Shown: in pieces, positions 9,734-16,355 of the stretch
Numbering within the stretch: position 1 is the first letter of the stretch
Layout of the letters: every line of letters begins with the position of its first letter
DNA from: Allomuricauda sp.
GTDB lineage: Bacteria; Bacteroidota; Bacteroidia; Flavobacteriales; Flavobacteriaceae
Direction of reading: 5' to 3'
NCBI RefSeq assembly: GCF_013911645.1
Contig: NZ_JACESV010000001.1
Location: 930,001 to 994,000 of the forward strand
Length of the DNA: 64,000 nucleotides
Notes under the pieces: model-generated
Database searches by the model: none
The model's input: only the letters and a program-made list of their open reading frames with translations
What the model was told of the DNA's origin: nothing
Made by a program: the position numbers and the translations under genes

Positions 9734-9860
9734 CAGGGGCTTTGCGGAGCAAACCGATGACGTAGCGCTGCGCCAGCACGCTACCCTCTTGCTTCTCCGA
9801 TTTGTCCCGCAGGGACAAAATCGTATCGCACAACCTGTCTTGAAAAGACAGTTGTACCCA
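9734..9860. other. Candidate origin of transfer (oriT)
   Basis: Non-coding stretch just upstream of the mobilization genes, holding three inverted repeats in about 90 bases: TAGCG/CGCTA (9763-9783), TTTGTCCC/GGGACAAA with a three-base loop (9801-9819) and CTGTCTT/AAGACAG with a three-base loop (9835-9851). Position next to the btgA-like gene and density of hairpins fit an oriT. The nick site cannot be placed. A 92-codon frame crosses the region but looks fortuitous. Confidence 0.5.
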
Positions 9861-10049
9861 ATCTCTGTGCAATTGATTGTACGGACTGTGGGAAAGTCAA
9901 ATCAGAATCGAATGCCGTACACCGTAAATATATTGGGTTTTGGGTGAAACAAAAAACGTGGATTGCTGCCAATTGGTTCGGTTTTGCACCAAATCGTATG
10001 GAACGGGCGTTTTGGAAAAATTTGGGCGTCAGATTGGGGACGGCACGAC

Positions 10050-10080
10050 AAAAAAACAAGGCTCTTTTTCAAGAGCCTTT
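10050..10080 (-). terminator. Rho-independent terminator
   Basis: Stem GGCTCTT/AAGAGCC extended by flanking A:T pairs, followed on the minus strand by seven T residues. It lies just past the stop codon of the 57-residue ORF and would end that transcript before the oriT region. Confidence 0.8.
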
Positions 10081-10084
10081 GGTG

Positions 10085-10258
10085 TCAATTGGTGGTCTGT
10101 GCATCGGTGGGCAATTGCTCCCTGCGGTACTCAAACCTGAAAATCCAAAGATTGATTACCAGTAGGAAGGATTTTTCAGCGGGCGTTTTTTTCTCAATGG
10201 TTTCCTTTTGGTGTTTCCGTGCCGGGATTTCCAACGACTTTTTTACTGTTGTTTTCAT
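10085..10258 (-). CDS. Small basic protein of unknown function (57 residues)
   Basis: Translation starts MKTTVKKSLEIPARKHQKE and ends in TDAQTTN; the middle has a short hydrophobic patch (FLLVINLWIF) followed by RFEYRREQ. No family is recognised. Support for a real gene is contextual: it has its own terminator directly downstream (10050-10080) and a stem-loop leader upstream (10321-10379) resembling those in front of two other genes of this element. It may be a small regulatory or relaxosome-associated product. Confidence 0.55.
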   Translation of the reverse strand: MKTTVKKSLEIPARKHQKETIEKKTPAEKSFLLVINLWIFRFEYRREQLPTDAQTTN

Positions 10259-10320
10259 AAGCTTTGATTTTAAATTATCGATTATTTGATGGCATCCCCG
10301 CCCTTCCCAAAAATTTCAGC

Positions 10321-10379
10321 TCAAAAGGAAGCGGAATAAAAAGTGAGCCTGCGAACGGCTTTATGCCGAACGCTTTTGA
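10321..10379 (-). promoter_or_regulatory. Stem-loop leader element, copy 1
   Basis: Arms TCAAAAG (10321-10327) and CTTTTGA (10373-10379) enclose the core GCGGAATAAAAAGTGA and GAACGGCTTTATG, also found in copy 3 (near 15621-15677) and partly in copy 2 (near 14898-14938). It sits about 60 bases upstream of the 57-residue ORF on the minus strand. Confidence 0.5.
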
Positions 10380-10511
10380 TGGGAATATTTTTGAAGGGCT
10401 ATCTTGCGGTCAAATAAGGGATAGGTGTTGTTCGGGGCTGGACTGTCCTTTATAAAGTGGCACAACCCGTATTGGTTTTTGTGGGTTCGATACGCACGAA
10501 AACCAAACTGT

Positions 10512-10542
10512 GAAAAAAAAGACCCCATGGGCTTGGGGTCTT
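10512..10542 (-). terminator. Rho-independent terminator
   Basis: Stem AAGACCCC/GGGGTCTT with an eight-base loop, followed on the minus strand by a run of T residues. It lies about 16 bases after the stop of the 67-residue ORF and would end the ssb-radC-small-ORF transcript. Confidence 0.8.
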
Positions 10543-10558
10543 GGTCAATCGGCACACT

Positions 10559-10762
10559 TCAAATCTTGAAACTGTACCTGTAATTGTACAGGTTGCGGAT
10601 GGCTTCCTGTTCCAATAGTTCGTCGTAGTTGCTGAATTGGGTCTTGGCATAGCTGCGCAACTGTTTCCCGAATTTTGCCTCCACGTCCTTTTTGGATAGG
10701 GCTATCAACCGTTGTTGTGCCGTGTCGTCAAGGTCGTTGAAATTTATCTGTATCATTTCCAT
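10559..10762 (-). CDS. Conserved small helical protein, unknown function (67 residues)
   Basis: Short, soluble, helix-rich protein beginning MEMIQINFNDLDDTAQQRLI with no cysteines, no membrane segment and no family I can name. It is the last gene of a minus-strand group (ssb, radC-like, 35-residue ORF, this gene) and is followed at once by a good terminator, which supports it being translated. Proteins of this size are common in the mobilization regions of Bacteroidetes elements, but its role is not known. Confidence 0.65.
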   Translation of the reverse strand: MEMIQINFNDLDDTAQQRLIALSKKDVEAKFGKQLRSYAKTQFSNYDELLEQEAIRNLYNYRYSFKI

Positions 10763-10780
10763 GGGATTGGACTGTTATCG

Positions 10781-10888
10781 TTATAAATCGTATAGGTCGG
10801 GGTCGAGACCCTCGGGATAGTCCCTTGGGTCTTGGGTCTCTTCCAACCACTTTTCAAATGCCGTCATTTCGGTATCTGTATCTTTCAT
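10781..10888 (-). CDS. Small acidic protein, unknown function (35 residues)
   Basis: Strongly acidic peptide starting MKDTDTEMTAFEKWLEE and ending GLDPDLYDL. The start at 10888 leaves a gap of ten bases after the radC-like gene; an in-frame ATG at 10912 would overlap that gene by 14 bases. It is 18 bases from the next small ORF. The family is unknown; the acidic, tryptophan-containing sequence resembles small DNA-mimic or anti-restriction-like products only in a general way, and I do not assign that function. Confidence 0.5.
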   Translation of the reverse strand: MKDTDTEMTAFEKWLEETQDPRDYPEGLDPDLYDL

Positions 10889-10898
10889 GGCACATAGT

Positions 10899-11348
10899 TT
10901 AAAGGTCTCCATTGTCGGAAAAGCTGTAGTAACTGCCATCGGGTGCCAATATGATATGGTCGAGGATCCGCACGTCAAAGAGTTCCCCCGCCCGTTGGAT
11001 TTTTTGGGTCAGCTTCCTGTCCGCTTCACTGGGTTTCAATTGCCCAGAAGGGTGGCAATGGACAAGGATCATCCCCACACTTAGGGTTTTCAGTACAATG
11101 GCGAACAATATCCGCAAATCCACCAACGTCCCCGTGATGCCCCCTTGTGACAGGGGATAGATGCCCTTGACCTTGTTGGCATTGTTCAAGAGCAGTACCT
11201 TAAAGGTCTCGTGCATCCCAATGGTCTTTTTGTCCCAGTTTTTGTAGAGCAACTGCGCCACAGCTTGCGAGTTGGTAATCGAATCGGACTTAATCGTGCT
11301 CAATTTTTCTCGGTAGCTTACCTGTATTTCGTTAACTTTGTCTGTCAT
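10899..11348 (-). CDS. RadC-like JAB/MPN domain protein
   Basis: Single-domain JAMM protein of the RadC family, about 149 residues and therefore lacking the N-terminal helix-hairpin-helix part of chromosomal RadC. The metal site reads E (about 47), then HCHPSGQLKPSEAD (His97, His99, Ser107, Asp110), all intact. I use the ATG at 11348 (MTDKVNEIQVSYREK) and not the longer frame that begins 15 codons earlier. Short RadC proteins are typical cargo of mobile elements and lie here next to SSB. The biochemical role of this family is unsettled; a DNA-processing or metallo-isopeptidase role is possible. Confidence 0.88.
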   Translation of the reverse strand: MTDKVNEIQVSYREKLSTIKSDSITNSQAVAQLLYKNWDKKTIGMHETFKVLLLNNANKVKGIYPLSQGGITGTLVDLRILFAIVLKTLSVGMILVHCHPSGQLKPSEADRKLTQKIQRAGELFDVRILDHIILAPDGSYYSFSDNGDL

Positions 11349-11425
11349 AATTCTTTTTTTAGAATGTGAATGTGAATTAAAAAGAGGGTGCATCTTGTGG
11401 AGAGAATTGCACCCTCTTTTGGTCT

Positions 11426-11761
11426 CTAATCGTTACCGCCCAACAATAGGATTTCGTTGGCTACCACTTCGGTTACAAAGCGTTTGTTCCCCTCCTTGTC
11501 GTCATAGGAACGGGAGGTCAGTTTTCCCTCAATGGCAAGTTCCTTGCCCTTGCCCACGTACTTTTCGATGATGTCGGCGGTCTTGCCCCAAGCGGTCACG
11601 TTGTGCCATTCGGTGTTGGTCACCTTTTCGCCCTTGTTGTTCTTGTAATGCTCGTTGGTCGCCAAGGATAGGCGGGCTACTTTCTTGTCGTTGTCCAATT
11701 CAGTGATTATGGGGTCTTGCCCCACGTTCCCGATCAACTGTACTTTGTTTCTCAAACTCAT
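11426..11761 (-). CDS. ssb: Single-stranded DNA-binding protein
   Basis: OB-fold SSB of 111 residues. The family hallmarks are present: MSLRNKVQLIGNVGQDP at the N-terminus, then LSLATNEHYKNNKGEKV, TEWHNVTAWGKTADIIEKYV and GKLTSRSYDDKEG. It ends right after the OB fold, without the long acidic tail of housekeeping SSB, as is common for copies on mobile elements. It probably coats the transferred or replicating single strand. It heads the small minus-strand operon with the radC-like gene. Confidence 0.95.
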   Translation of the reverse strand: MSLRNKVQLIGNVGQDPIITELDNDKKVARLSLATNEHYKNNKGEKVTNTEWHNVTAWGKTADIIEKYVGKGKELAIEGKLTSRSYDDKEGNKRFVTEVVANEILLLGGND

Positions 11762-12361
11762 AATAAAAAGATTTAAAAGATTAATAATTTCCCCGTATCT
11801 CCGTGCAATTGCGGTAGGATTTTAAGGGGTGTTTGTTTGCTTCTTACGTGCGGAGCACAATAAACGAAGTGGGTTCGGTCAAGGCTTTTGGGAACAAATC
11901 GGGAGGCTCCGCGACGTGGTTTTTACCGAAGGGCTAAAAACGAGGACGTGGATACCCTATTTGTGAGCAAAACACCGTCTGGCCTTGACGGGTTCCATAA
12001 GGGCCCTAGGAATTCCTTCCGACCCATTTGTGTCCGAGTGTACGGGAAGTTAAACGAGGTAAGCAAATGGTGTCCTGATTGGAAGTCCTTGGGCACTGCC
12101 CTGTTTTTCGATGCCCCGAAAAACAACCAAAGGCTTCTTTTATTATGAACCCCTTAAAATCGTTGGGAAGGCAATCCTGGGGTTTCGGGCATGGGACCTG
12201 CAAATTCCCAAGAAGGATTTGCGGGAGCTTGCCCAATGGGAAACGCCGGGATTGGCGGGCGGAGGGCTGTTGTTGGGGCAAAAAAACGGGATGTCCTATT
12301 CCCACAACCAAATAAATTCCATATTTTGTACCCTTGTTTTATCCCAAAACCTTAACCAAAC
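11762..12361. other. Intergenic stretch without a convincing gene
   Basis: Six hundred bases between ssb and the divergent lipoprotein gene. Several short frames exist on both strands, but they overlap each other, use unlike codon choice and have no recognisable start context. The segment presumably holds the promoters for both flanking genes. I could not identify a consensus box with confidence. Confidence 0.5.
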
Positions 12362-12988
12362 ATGAGACAACTGAGTTTAGCGCTAATGGCCATGTCCCTA
12401 CTGTGGTCCTGTGGCAACAAAGACGGCAAAAAAGCCGTGTACGGTACCGAGAAACCAGCCACCGAAAAACGGGAAACACAATCTTCGGGGAATGCAAAGA
12501 CAAGTGCACCGTTCAATATGGAGACCCTGCCGATATCCATGGCAGAGCTAGGGGACTTTCCGTTTTTGGGGTTTCCAGAGGGGCTGAAACCCTACGGTAC
12601 GCCCATCGAAAGGGAACATGACACCCTTTTTGTACCCATCAAGGGCAGGATGGCCCCGTTTGTAGGCCATGTATGGAGGGCCGACATCACCTCCCTGGAC
12701 GGCAATGGGGATGACTGGTCGCTTCCCGATTTTTTCAAAACTTATAGTGATGCTATAACCGCCCTGAGGGGCACCCTGGTATTCGATGGTGGAATCGATT
12801 ATGAGGAATACGAACGCTACCACAGCAAGGCCACCTATATGGGAGAGACCGGTTCCATCGGGTATGTCGGGGAACGCATCCTGGTCTATGCCATCCACCG
12901 TGCCAATGGTGCGAACGTACTGGTCCAGATGACGGGCAATACCGTTTCGGGCAAACTGAACGTCCTCCATATGGAACCTTCCAAGTAG
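12362..12988 (+). CDS. Predicted lipoprotein of unknown function
   Basis: The N-terminus MRQLSLALMAMSLLWSC is a lipoprotein signal with Cys17 as the lipidation site, so the protein should sit on a membrane facing the periplasm or cell surface. The mature part (about 190 residues) starts with a low-complexity linker rich in Lys, Thr and Glu and continues with a compact domain I cannot name. It is the only plus-strand gene of the mobilization block and converges with the YubB-like gene over a shared terminator. Similar lone lipoproteins in conjugative elements sometimes act in surface exclusion; nothing in the sequence proves that here. Confidence 0.75.
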   Translation: MRQLSLALMAMSLLWSCGNKDGKKAVYGTEKPATEKRETQSSGNAKTSAPFNMETLPISMAELGDFPFLGFPEGLKPYGTPIEREHDTLFVPIKGRMAPFVGHVWRADITSLDGNGDDWSLPDFFKTYSDAITALRGTLVFDGGIDYEEYERYHSKATYMGETGSIGYVGERILVYAIHRANGANVLVQMTGNTVSGKLNVLHMEPSK

Positions 12989-13015
12989 CGACATTCACAA
13001 GAAAAAACAATGGCA

Positions 13016-13056
13016 CAAAAAAACTCCCGATACATCACGTATCGGGAGTCTTTCTC
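13016..13056. terminator. Strong intrinsic terminator between convergent genes
   Basis: Perfect 11-base stem (ACTCCCGATAC/GTATCGGGAGT, 13023-13049) with a five-base loop. The minus strand continues into a run of eight T residues and the plus strand into CTTTCTCT, so it probably serves both the lipoprotein gene and the YubB-like gene. Confidence 0.9.
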
Positions 13057-13073
13057 TGGTGAGGGTTTTTCCA

Positions 13074-13751
13074 TCAGGTATCGGACCTTTTGATGACCGC
13101 CTTGGGATTTTTCTGCTTTAGGTCTTCCATTGAGGTTGCAAAGACCTGCTCCTGAATGTGCGGATTTCCCTCAAAGGTCACGGTAAAGCGTTCCATGCCC
13201 GTAAGTTCCAACAGCTTCTTGAGGAGTTTGGGACGGTCTGCCTTGGACACGCATTTGTATATGTGGTGCCCCTTCAGCCCTGTTTCCGTGGAGATATGGC
13301 CATCTTCGATATGGTATTGCAGTTCCGACAGGGCATCCTGAAAAAAGCTTTCATAATCCAGATAGGCCATGTACTGCCAGTAGCTGCCCTCGAATAGGAC
13401 CTCGGTGCCGCTGCTGTCGATGTCCAGTTCCCCACCGAAACCCATGCCCGGCTCCTCAAAGTTCATGGTAACCTTCAGGGAGGTATAGGTCTTGGCTAGG
13501 GCCTCGAACAGGGGTACGGGCGGTGACCATGCACTATCGCCGTAGAGTTTCAGTTCTCCGTCCCCTAGTTCAATGTCCGGGGTGAACCACTTGGTACCTA
13601 CAATGTCGTAAATCTCCCCGAACGGAATCTCCCGTTTAAGGACGTGTTCAAAGTCGATGTAATTCTCCTCTTTGGTAAGCAGCTTGTGGAGGGTTTCCAG
13701 TTCCGCTTCGTTTCCGGTAATGGTAATGGTGTTGTAACAATGGTTTGCCAT
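13074..13751 (-). CDS. YubB/DUF1281-like protein with ferredoxin-like fold
   Basis: The opening MANHCYNTITITGNEAEL is the hallmark of the plasmid- and element-borne YubB/Api92-like family, in which a ferredoxin-like domain fills the N-terminal part. A later segment (SAWSPPVPLFEALAKTY, then GSYWQYMAYLDYESFF) also matches the family pattern of aromatic residues. The length is 225 residues. The function is unknown; family members are carried by plasmids, phages and integrative elements. It stands alone on the minus strand with the terminator directly downstream. Confidence 0.78.
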   Translation of the reverse strand: MANHCYNTITITGNEAELETLHKLLTKEENYIDFEHVLKREIPFGEIYDIVGTKWFTPDIELGDGELKLYGDSAWSPPVPLFEALAKTYTSLKVTMNFEEPGMGFGGELDIDSSGTEVLFEGSYWQYMAYLDYESFFQDALSELQYHIEDGHISTETGLKGHHIYKCVSKADRPKLLKKLLELTGMERFTVTFEGNPHIQEQVFATSMEDLKQKNPKAVIKRSDT

Positions 13752-13997
13752 AATATATAGTGTTTAAATGGTTACATGCTTGGAAGTTTCATGCAACCGT
13801 CACACGGGCCGCCCAGACCGATAAAGCCATGAGTCCGTCGAAATGGTATATCGGTGCGGGCCGTAGGTTTGCCATGGAACCCTACAAGTGGCCATTTGGC
13901 AACTGTTTATGGCAAGGTTCGGTCTACCTGGAATGTATTTGGAAATGGTATGGTGGGAACTCCGGTTTGGTGCGGGCACCGGAGCGGCCCGTTAGGG

Positions 13998-14834
13998 TCA
14001 GGCCATCTCAAGGACGGTCTGGAAGAGCTGCTTGTCCAGGCGCTCCTGGCGCGAAAAGCTCCGTTTCAGGGTGTTGTGCAATACGGCGTTGAAGGCGTTG
14101 TAACCCAACCAAAGGTTTGGCTTGGCGCCTAGCAAAATGGCCTCGTTGTCCAAAATTTCGAGGACCTCACGGGCCTTCTTGGACGGGTCGGGGTTCCTGT
14201 CACTGCACTCATAGCGGAACAGTTTGGTACGTTCCAGCACCTTCCTCACGAAAGCCTTGGTGTCCAGCAGTTCAACGGCCATCATCTGGCTGAACCTATC
14301 GGAAATGGTATAGAATTCGTTGTCCATGAACTTTTGGAACAGCCCCTCCAGTTCGGGCATGATAAGCAGGGCACCGTTGGTGCTGTGCTTGATGGAAAAG
14401 GCAATTTGTGCCTGGGCCACATGCAGGCCGTTGGAGCATACCAGGCGGTAGAACCCGAAATGCCCCGAGGTACGTTCGCTCCCGTCGTAGGAATTGGTAA
14501 AGCGCAGCATCGGCAGGATGGTATCTTTTCCGTCGCCCACGGAGAACTGGGAACTGTCGGAGAGGATAAAGTCCATGCTGAAGGTCCTGTCGTTACGGTT
14601 GATGGTCTGGCGATTGTAGTCCAGTCCGGCATCGATGAGCATTTGCTCGGCTTTTTTGAAAAAGAGTCTGTTGGGAATGTGCCCGTAGCTCTTCGATACG
14701 ATGTTCACGATCTTGCCATTGCTGACAATGGCGCGTTCCAGCCCCTTTCTGGAGGGCATCTGGGTCAGTTCACTTAAAGGTCTTACCTCGGTAGGTACAA
14801 AAACCTCGTCCTGTTGCAATCTGTCTAAATACAT
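13998..14834 (-). CDS. DUF932 domain protein
   Basis: Homologue of the plasmid/phage DUF932 family (about 278 residues). The start at 14834 (MYLDRLQQDEVFVPTEVRPL) is chosen because the upstream 58 codons of the open frame correspond to the stem-loop leader and not to conserved protein. Recognisable segments are GFYRLVCSNGLHVAQ near the middle and LWLGYNAFNAVLHNTLKRSF near the C-terminus. The family has no assigned activity but is a regular passenger of mobile elements. A leader element (14853-14938) precedes it, shared with the gene immediately upstream. Confidence 0.82.
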   Translation of the reverse strand: MYLDRLQQDEVFVPTEVRPLSELTQMPSRKGLERAIVSNGKIVNIVSKSYGHIPNRLFFKKAEQMLIDAGLDYNRQTINRNDRTFSMDFILSDSSQFSVGDGKDTILPMLRFTNSYDGSERTSGHFGFYRLVCSNGLHVAQAQIAFSIKHSTNGALLIMPELEGLFQKFMDNEFYTISDRFSQMMAVELLDTKAFVRKVLERTKLFRYECSDRNPDPSKKAREVLEILDNEAILLGAKPNLWLGYNAFNAVLHNTLKRSFSRQERLDKQLFQTVLEMA

Positions 14835-14852
14835 AATTATTGGATTTTGGTT

Positions 14853-14938
14853 AAACAATATTTGCAGGGAAACCCAAACGGAAGGCAGGCTGTCGAGCGG
14901 CAAGGAAACGGAATAAACCTTATGCCGTCCCTTGTCCG
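14853..14938 (-). promoter_or_regulatory. Stem-loop leader element, copy 2
   Basis: CGGCAAGG (14898-14905) pairs imperfectly with CCTTGTCCG (14930-14938), and ACGG (14908-14911) with CCGT (14925-14928), around AATAAACCTTATG. The segment nearer the gene (AACAATATTTGC, CCAAACGGAAG) closely matches copy 3. It lies directly upstream of the DUF932 start codon. Confidence 0.6.
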
Positions 14939-14985
14939 GTGACAGGATGCGACGTTTACCTTGGTGCAAAGGATTGGTTGGGATA

Positions 14986-15555
14986 CTAGGTTGTTTCGGA
15001 GTTCCCAAAGAGCCCTTCCTGTCGAGGGCTTTCGGTCGAAGATGGTTTGGAAATGGACGTATCGGCCTTCATCTTTTGCTTTAGGGCTGCCCGGCGTTTG
15101 TCGTATATCCACACCCTTAGCCGTTTCAACAGGGTCTGCTCGTAATCGGACAGGGTTTTGGGTGCAATCTCCATCATGGCACCGATCTGCCCAGAATTCT
15201 TGAAGGTCTTGGCAAATTGGAGACCGCACCAAGTATAGATGTTTGCCCACTCACTAGGCATGGGTGATTCAAAGGTCCTGGGCATCATATAGGCGACCAC
15301 CTCGGTAAGGGAGGCCATTTTCTCACCTTGCATTTGGGTCAATAACCTCGCCAAGGTAATGTTGTGCAAGACCTGCTTGGGTACCGCATCCTACCAGGCG
15401 GATGGATAGACAATGATGGGGCTGCTGAGACAGTCCATAAAATCGAAGACAAAATCTGATTGGGCCTTTTTAAAGGATTTGGGAGTGGGATTTGGGTCAG
15501 TTGTTGGCTCCATTTCAAAGCCGAAATCAAGTTGGTGCATGTTTGGATGTTCCAT
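14986..15555 (-). pseudogene. Conserved element gene interrupted by an in-frame TAG
   Basis: An open frame starts at the ATG 15555 (MEHPNMHQLDFGFEMEP) and runs to SPIIVYPSAW, where a TAG codon at 15391-15393 stops it after 54 residues. The same frame then continues DAVPKQVLHNITLARLL to the normal stop at 14986, giving 189 residues if the TAG is read as an amino acid. No frameshift is needed. The downstream part alone lacks an ATG until the Met codons around MQGEKMAS. A change of CAG to TAG explains it most simply. The product's function is unknown; its position next to the DUF932 gene suggests an accessory gene of the element. Confidence 0.72.
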
Positions 15556-15573
15556 GATATTTGTTATTATAGT

Positions 15574-15680
15574 TCAACAATATTTTCGGGATCCACCAAA
15601 CGGAAGAGTAAATTTTGGAGCGGCAAGGAAACGGAATAAAAAGTGACTTTAGGGAACGGCTTTATGTCCCTTGCCCGAGA
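15574..15680 (-). promoter_or_regulatory. Stem-loop leader element, copy 3
   Basis: GGCAAGG (15622-15628) pairs perfectly with CCTTGCC (15669-15675) around ACGGAATAAAAAGTGA and GGGAACGGCTTTATG. The gene-proximal part (AACAATATTTTC, CCAAACGGAAG) matches copy 2. It sits just upstream of the ATG of the interrupted gene. Confidence 0.6.
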
Positions 15681-16355
15681 AATATTTGCCGGGTTTATCT
15701 TTTGGAAATGTTGCTTGGATACTTATTACATTGTACTGATTCCAATGCATGTACCCTGCAAGCGGACTTGACCCACTGTTTTTGGTGTCCTGATCCATCA
15801 GGGAGTGAAGTGCCCCGTTCCAGGTATTCCGGAACGGGGAAACGGAAGGGTAACCAAAAGGAGTGGGTCGTGTCCAAGACTTTTTTTTACGAAGCGCTTT
15901 TCCCGAAGTACCTGCCAGCAGTAGGCAGGGAGAGCGAAATGCAGGGAAATGGGCCTAGAAAGCTGTTTGTTGCTGGAATACTTTAAAACAACAAAATTCC
16001 TAAGCCTTTTTAGATTTTTTCACTAAATTGGGAAACTGTTTTTTAACAGTCCTTTTCTTAATTAGAATTATAACAGCCCTACTGGAAATTCCCGGCACAA
16101 AGTCCCCTCTTCGACCGGTTTGGATAAGGAATTAAATTTACCGTGAAAAAATGTATTAACCTTTAACTTAAGGATTGTCCTATTTAATCCTATGGAACTG
16201 AGATTATTCAACTTTTAAGAAAATAATGCGGCGTGTCCCATGGAAAATATATTGAATTGAGAATCGAAAAACTTGGGCATAGCCAACTAATTTGGCAATA
16301 TAAACCCAGTAAAGTTCATTTTTTAAACAAGTTGTATGCAAGCTTAAAATACTAG
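15681..16355. other. Intergenic junction between mobilization block and AT-rich cargo
   Basis: No convincing gene. A nine-base inverted repeat CCCCGTTCC/GGAACGGGG lies at 15813-15839 and a short CCTGCC/GGCAGG repeat near 15913-15931. Base composition falls from GC-rich to clearly AT-rich across 15950-16100, which probably marks the edge of a separately acquired segment. Confidence 0.55.

Noticed and set aside
9594..9872. Minus-strand 92-codon frame across the candidate oriT
   Set aside because: It overlaps the start of the BtgA-like gene in another frame and covers three inverted repeats; the sequence looks like structured non-coding DNA.
11888..12365. Several short plus-strand frames between ssb and the lipoprotein gene
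   Set aside because: They overlap each other, have no conserved-looking sequence and no start context; no product could be supported.
15615..15986. Plus-strand 123-codon frame after the interrupted gene
   Set aside because: It starts inside the stem-loop leader copy 3 and crosses other inverted repeats, with no recognisable protein sequence.
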